A stretch of 64,000 nt of DNA from contig CALAQT010000089.1 in NCBI GenBank assembly GCA_937888775.1, forward strand, positions 1 to 64,000, in the 5' to 3' direction. The stretch comes from an uncultured Actinomycetes bacterium. Its GTDB lineage: Bacteria; Actinomycetota; Thermoleophilia; Solirubrobacterales; Solirubrobacteraceae. Of the stretch, positions 61,399-64,000 are shown piece after piece (the first letter of the stretch is position 1; each line of letters opens with the position of its first letter). Under the pieces are notes generated by a model. The model had not been told where the DNA came from and ran no database searches. It saw only the letters and a program-made list of their open reading frames with translations. Made by a program: the position numbers and the translations under genes.

Positions 61399-61434
61399 GT
61401 AAACAGAGGTTACACGACGAGTTACACTCCAACC
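61398..61434. promoter_or_regulatory. TetR operator candidates in the hydrolase/TetR gap
   Basis: TGTAA (61398-61402) and TTACA (61410-61414) form an inverted repeat with a 7-base spacer, and GTTACAC recurs at 61409-61415 and 61420-61426 as a direct repeat. The gap is AT-richer than the genes on both sides and must hold both promoters. Confidence 0.55.
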
Positions 61435-62085
61435 ATGTCCGCGACTCAGCTACCGCGCGCCGCCGTCCGCCGAGCCCGCGAGCGCAAGATTGTCGACGCG
61501 GCCCGGGCACTGTTCGACGAGCGCGGCATGCAGGAGGCCAGGATCGACTGGATCGCCAGACGAGTCGGCATCAACAAGGCCCTCATCTACCGGCACTTCG
61601 CCTCCAAGGAGGAGCTGTTCGCGCTCACCACGACGACGTACCTGGACGAGATCGCAGAGCTGCTGCAAGCCGTCGACGAGGACGGCGGCGCCCCCCGTGA
61701 CCGACTCCGACGCGGCTTTGGGGCGTTTGCCGATTACGGGATTGCGCACCCTGCCTTCCTGGACTGCGCGCTGTCGCTGCTGCGCCAGCCTGCCGGTGAG
61801 CTGCGCGCCCAGGTCTCCGAAGCAATCTGGCTGCGCCTGGGCCGGGGGACCGGGGCCTGCGTCGGACGGCTGGCCGACCTGCTGGCCGAGCTGGACGTGG
61901 CCGAGCCGGAGCTCCGTGCCAACCAGCTCTACCTCCAGGCGATCGGGGTTCTGCATCTCGCCCGCTCCGGAGCGGGGGTGCGCCGAAGCGGACCCGACGC
62001 CGCCAAGGCGTTTGTGGTGGGCGTCGACGACGTGCGCAGCGCCTGCGTGGAACTGGCGCTGGCCGCCGTCGGGCCCAGAACCTGA
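61435..62085 (+). CDS. TetR/AcrR-family transcriptional regulator
   Basis: A 216-aa repressor. The N-terminal HTH (about 14-60) reads RERKIVDAARALFDERGMQEARIDWIARRVGINKALIYRHFASKEELF in three helices: ERKIVDAARALFDERG, IDWIARRVGINKA and LIYRHFASKEELF. The C-terminal ligand domain (about 70-210) is helical and Ala/Leu-rich. It is divergent from an alpha/beta hydrolase, whose ligand or product is the probable inducer. The downstream sequence is the left end of an IS982-type element only 43 bases after the stop, which could cut off any former downstream gene. Confidence 0.92.
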   Translation: MSATQLPRAAVRRARERKIVDAARALFDERGMQEARIDWIARRVGINKALIYRHFASKEELFALTTTTYLDEIAELLQAVDEDGGAPRDRLRRGFGAFADYGIAHPAFLDCALSLLRQPAGELRAQVSEAIWLRLGRGTGACVGRLADLLAELDVAEPELRANQLYLQAIGVLHLARSGAGVRRSGPDAAKAFVVGVDDVRSACVELALAAVGPRT

Positions 62086-62128
62086 GCTAGGGCTCACGCC
62101 AGGTCTTGCCGGTCGCAGCGCTCGGTGT

Positions 62129-63139
62129 TAGATGGTTGATGCCACGGGACGTGGCTGATTGAAGGGGACATAAGGAAGCGATCGAAGTCGGCGGTGCTCA
62201 ATAGCCAGCACCGACCGGAAGGGGCCGTGATGGACGCCGACCTCGATTCGCTTCTGACCGTGGTGTTCTGCACCGCGGACGATCTCCTGCCGACACCGCC
62301 AGGAAACGCGCGACGAATGGTGACCGACGCGGAGGTCGTCACGCTCGCCGTCGCGCAGGTTCTGCTGGGCTATCACGATTCCGATCGCCGGTTCGTGGCG
62401 GCCGCCAGACGCCGGTTGGCGCATCTGTTTCCCGTGATCCTCGACCAGGACGCCTTCCACAAGCGCCGCGCGCGGCTGGAGAGCGCGATCGAGTGGCTGA
62501 TCGGCATCTTCGCCTCCCAGAGCCCGGGCTACCACGACAATCTGCTGGTGTTGGACTCCACGCCGGTGGAAACCGCCCGCTCGCGCGAAACGGTCAAGCG
62601 CGCCGGCGACAGCGCGCTGGCGGACGCGATCGGTGATGCCGCGGGCTACGGATACTGCGCCAGCCATTCGCGCTACTTCTATGGGATGCGCCTGCATCTG
62701 CTCAGCGCGCTGGACGGAACGCCTCGCGCCGCGACCCTGTGGTCTCCCGAACGCGGCGAGCGCGAGGTAGCGATCGGCCTGCTCGCTCGCGGTCTGCGCG
62801 GCCCCACCACGGTCGTCGCTGACAAGGGCTACGCCGGCTCTGAGTTCGAAACGGCCGCAGCCAAGCTCGGCGCAACGATCGTCAGACCCAACCGCAAAGA
62901 CGAGCCCGGGCAGGCACCCATGATCTCGGGCATCCGCCAACGCGTCGAATCGATCATCCAAACCACCAAGAGCACCCTCGGCCTGGAACGACACGGCGCC
63001 CGCACCCTGCACAACCTCCGCGTGAGGATCTGCGTTCGCCTGCTCGCCCTCGCTGCCTGCATCAGCCACAACCACCAACTCGGGCTCCCAAGCCGCAACC
63101 TCGTCCCCTACACCACATAACCGTGGCATCACTCATCTA
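62129..63139 (+). mobile_element. complete IS982-family insertion sequence
   Basis: The element is 1011 bp. Terminal inverted repeats of 19 bp are at 62129-62147 (TAGATGGTTGATGCCACGG) and 63121-63139 (reverse complement, with two mismatches). Directly outside both ends stands GGTGT (62124-62128 and 63140-63144), a 5-bp target duplication. One transposase gene fills it. Near-perfect ends and an intact gene imply recent insertion. Confidence 0.88.
62230..63120 (+). CDS. IS982-family transposase
   Basis: DDE transposase of 296 aa. The catalytic Asp residues stand in LLVLDSTPVETARSRETVK (about residue 107) and TVVADKGYAGSEFE (about 198), and the Glu in IRQRVESIIQTTKSTLGLE (about 240). CASHSRYFYGMRLHLL and the C-terminal VRICVRLLALAACISHN are family-typical. 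No frameshift or stop is present. ATG 62230 (MDADLDSLLTVVF) is preferred; an upstream in-frame start gives twelve extra residues. The stop ends inside the right terminal repeat. A long antisense frame is a shadow. Confidence 0.92.
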   Translation: MDADLDSLLTVVFCTADDLLPTPPGNARRMVTDAEVVTLAVAQVLLGYHDSDRRFVAAARRRLAHLFPVILDQDAFHKRRARLESAIEWLIGIFASQSPGYHDNLLVLDSTPVETARSRETVKRAGDSALADAIGDAAGYGYCASHSRYFYGMRLHLLSALDGTPRAATLWSPERGEREVAIGLLARGLRGPTTVVADKGYAGSEFETAAAKLGATIVRPNRKDEPGQAPMISGIRQRVESIIQTTKSTLGLERHGARTLHNLRVRICVRLLALAACISHNHQLGLPSRNLVPYTT

Positions 63140-63152
63140 GGTGTAAGTCCCG

Positions 63153-64000
63153 TCAAGGTTGTTTCGGCTCGTTGAGGCGAGCGATGGGCGGTTGGTGGCC
63201 GAGGGCTGAGTGTTTGCGGTGATGGTTGTAGTGCCAGAGCCATCCGTCAAGGGCGGCGGTGCGTTCGGTGCTTGAGCGGTAGATCGCGCCGTAGGCCCAG
63301 CCGGCCAGGAGGGTGCGGATGAACCGTTGGGCTTTGCCGTTGGTTTGGGGTCGGTAGGCGCGGGTGCGGAGGTGGCGGATCTCGAGGGGGCGGCAGCGTG
63401 GATCGTGGAGCGGTAGGCGCCGCCGTTGTCTGTCAGGACCCGCTCGACGGTGATGCCGTGGCGGGCGTAGAACGCGACGGCACGTCTGAGAAACCCGATG
63501 ACGGTGCGCCGGTTCTGATCGGGGAGGACCTCGGCGTAGGCCAGGCGGGTGCAGTCATCGATCGCGATGTGCACGCACTCCCATCCCACTGTCTGGCGCA
63601 AGACGCCAGCGACGTCCTTGCGGCGCGGGCGACTGCCGCGGTTGGCGATCCCGGTGATCCGGGCGCCAGCGCCACGCTGGATCTTTCCCAGTCGCTTGAT
63701 GTCGATCTGGATCAGCTCCCCCGGCCGCTCACGCTCATAGCGCACGGCGGGCTCCAGGCCGAGACGTCCGAGCCTGCCGATCCCGATTCCCGACACGGTC
63801 AAAAGCGGCATCTCGAGCACCTCGGCGATCTCCGCGCCGGTGAACCGCAACCGCCGCAGCGCCGCGATCGCCTCGACCCGCTGCTCACTGGTCCGGTGCG
63901 CGATCCGATCCGGTGCCGAGCAGCGATCACGCAGCCCGGCCTGCCCCTCAGCGCGGTAGCGACCCACCCATTCGCGGGCGCAGCGGACGCTGACGCCGGC
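63153..64000 (-). pseudogene. IS481-family transposase, frameshifted, N-terminus beyond the window
   Basis: The frame is open at the right edge (CAREWVGRYRAEGQAGLRDR) and carries an HTH region, then the first catalytic Asp in LIQIDIKRLGK and the second in VLTDNGGAY. After IHAA the frame breaks at a run of five G (63386-63390, plus-strand view). One base more restores LEIRHLRTRAYRPQTNGKAQ and the end HKYNHHRKHSALG-like sequence (WHYNHHRKHSALG) to a stop at 63153. At the place of the catalytic Glu (NGKAERF in relatives) it reads NGKAQRF. So the copy is inactive twice over. Its left tip (TGTAAGTCCC at 63142) is part of the target duplication of the IS982 element. Confidence 0.8.

Noticed and set aside
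62128..63132. 334-codon minus-strand frame opposite the IS982 transposase
   Set aside because: Covers the inverted repeats and has no domain; the plus-strand transposase has the complete DDE set.

Overview
The window is 64 kb of very GC-rich, gene-dense DNA. It reads as a chromosomal segment of an actinomycete, most likely Thermoleophilia (Solirubrobacterales-like). This is inferred from codon use, frequent GTG/TTG starts with 1-4 nt gene overlaps, the uvrC/rapZ/gap-pgk-tpiA neighbourhood, an actinobacterial-type transaldolase, GpgS, and a form II-like CO-dehydrogenase cluster. No rRNA or tRNA gene and no CRISPR array was found.

Layout. (1) 0-3.1 kb is a mobile-element graveyard: a 3'-truncated IS1380-type transposase, a C-terminal fragment of one tyrosine recombinase, a second complete-looking tyrosine recombinase, and a 45-aa ribbon-helix-helix protein just upstream of it. 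(2) 3.3-14 kb is housekeeping, mostly on the minus strand: hsp20 with a near-consensus promoter, the glycolytic operon gap-pgk-tpiA-gpmI, a VOC protein, rapZ and uvrC. A secreted GH79-like glycosidase on the plus strand and a 53-bp tandem array (a chain of overlapping 18-codon mini-ORFs) are inserted between rapZ and uvrC. (3) 14-28.8 kb holds a molybdopterin oxidoreductase, a two-component operon with a third membrane gene, an ABC-F protein, a two-domain fatty acyl-CoA reductase-like enzyme, an HD-family protein coupled to a Ppx/GppA phosphatase, an MFS exporter and a GNAT enzyme. (4) 28.9-37.7 kb holds gpgS (glucosylglycerate pathway), a degenerate M23 lipoprotein, a glutathionyl-hydroquinone reductase-like GST, a propeller-like lipoprotein, an LCP protein and transaldolase, mixed with several broken genes. 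(5) 37.7-46.3 kb is a minus-strand cluster transcribed coxS-coxL-coxM-coxD-coxE-coxF-mobA-like-coxG. It encodes a molybdenum hydroxylase with its own maturation and membrane-anchoring factors. (6) 46.4-62.1 kb holds DoxX, a desaturase/cyclopropane synthase pair, a CocE-like esterase, an HxlR/DUF899 pair, an aldo/keto reductase, an encapsulin with its encapsulated ferritin, and a TetR/hydrolase pair. (7) 62.1-64 kb is an intact-looking IS982-family element inserted at the very tip of a dead IS481-family element that runs off the window.

Decay is unusually frequent for so short a stretch. About ten genes are truncated, frameshifted, fused by deletion or carry an in-frame stop. These include an isocitrate lyase/PEP mutase-family gene with a single TAG, a DUF899 gene with a one-base slip in a G tract, and an in-frame fusion of the first and last subunits of a second molybdenum hydroxylase.

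How the genes work together: central carbon flux (gap, pgk, tpiA, gpmI, tal), compatible-solute or polymethylated-sugar precursors (gpgS), lipid modification (acyl-CoA reductase, desaturase, CFA synthase), oxidative and iron stress (encapsulin/EncFtn, GST, Hsp20) and a molybdenum hydroxylase that may feed electrons to respiration. All functions are assigned by reading motifs; no database search was possible.
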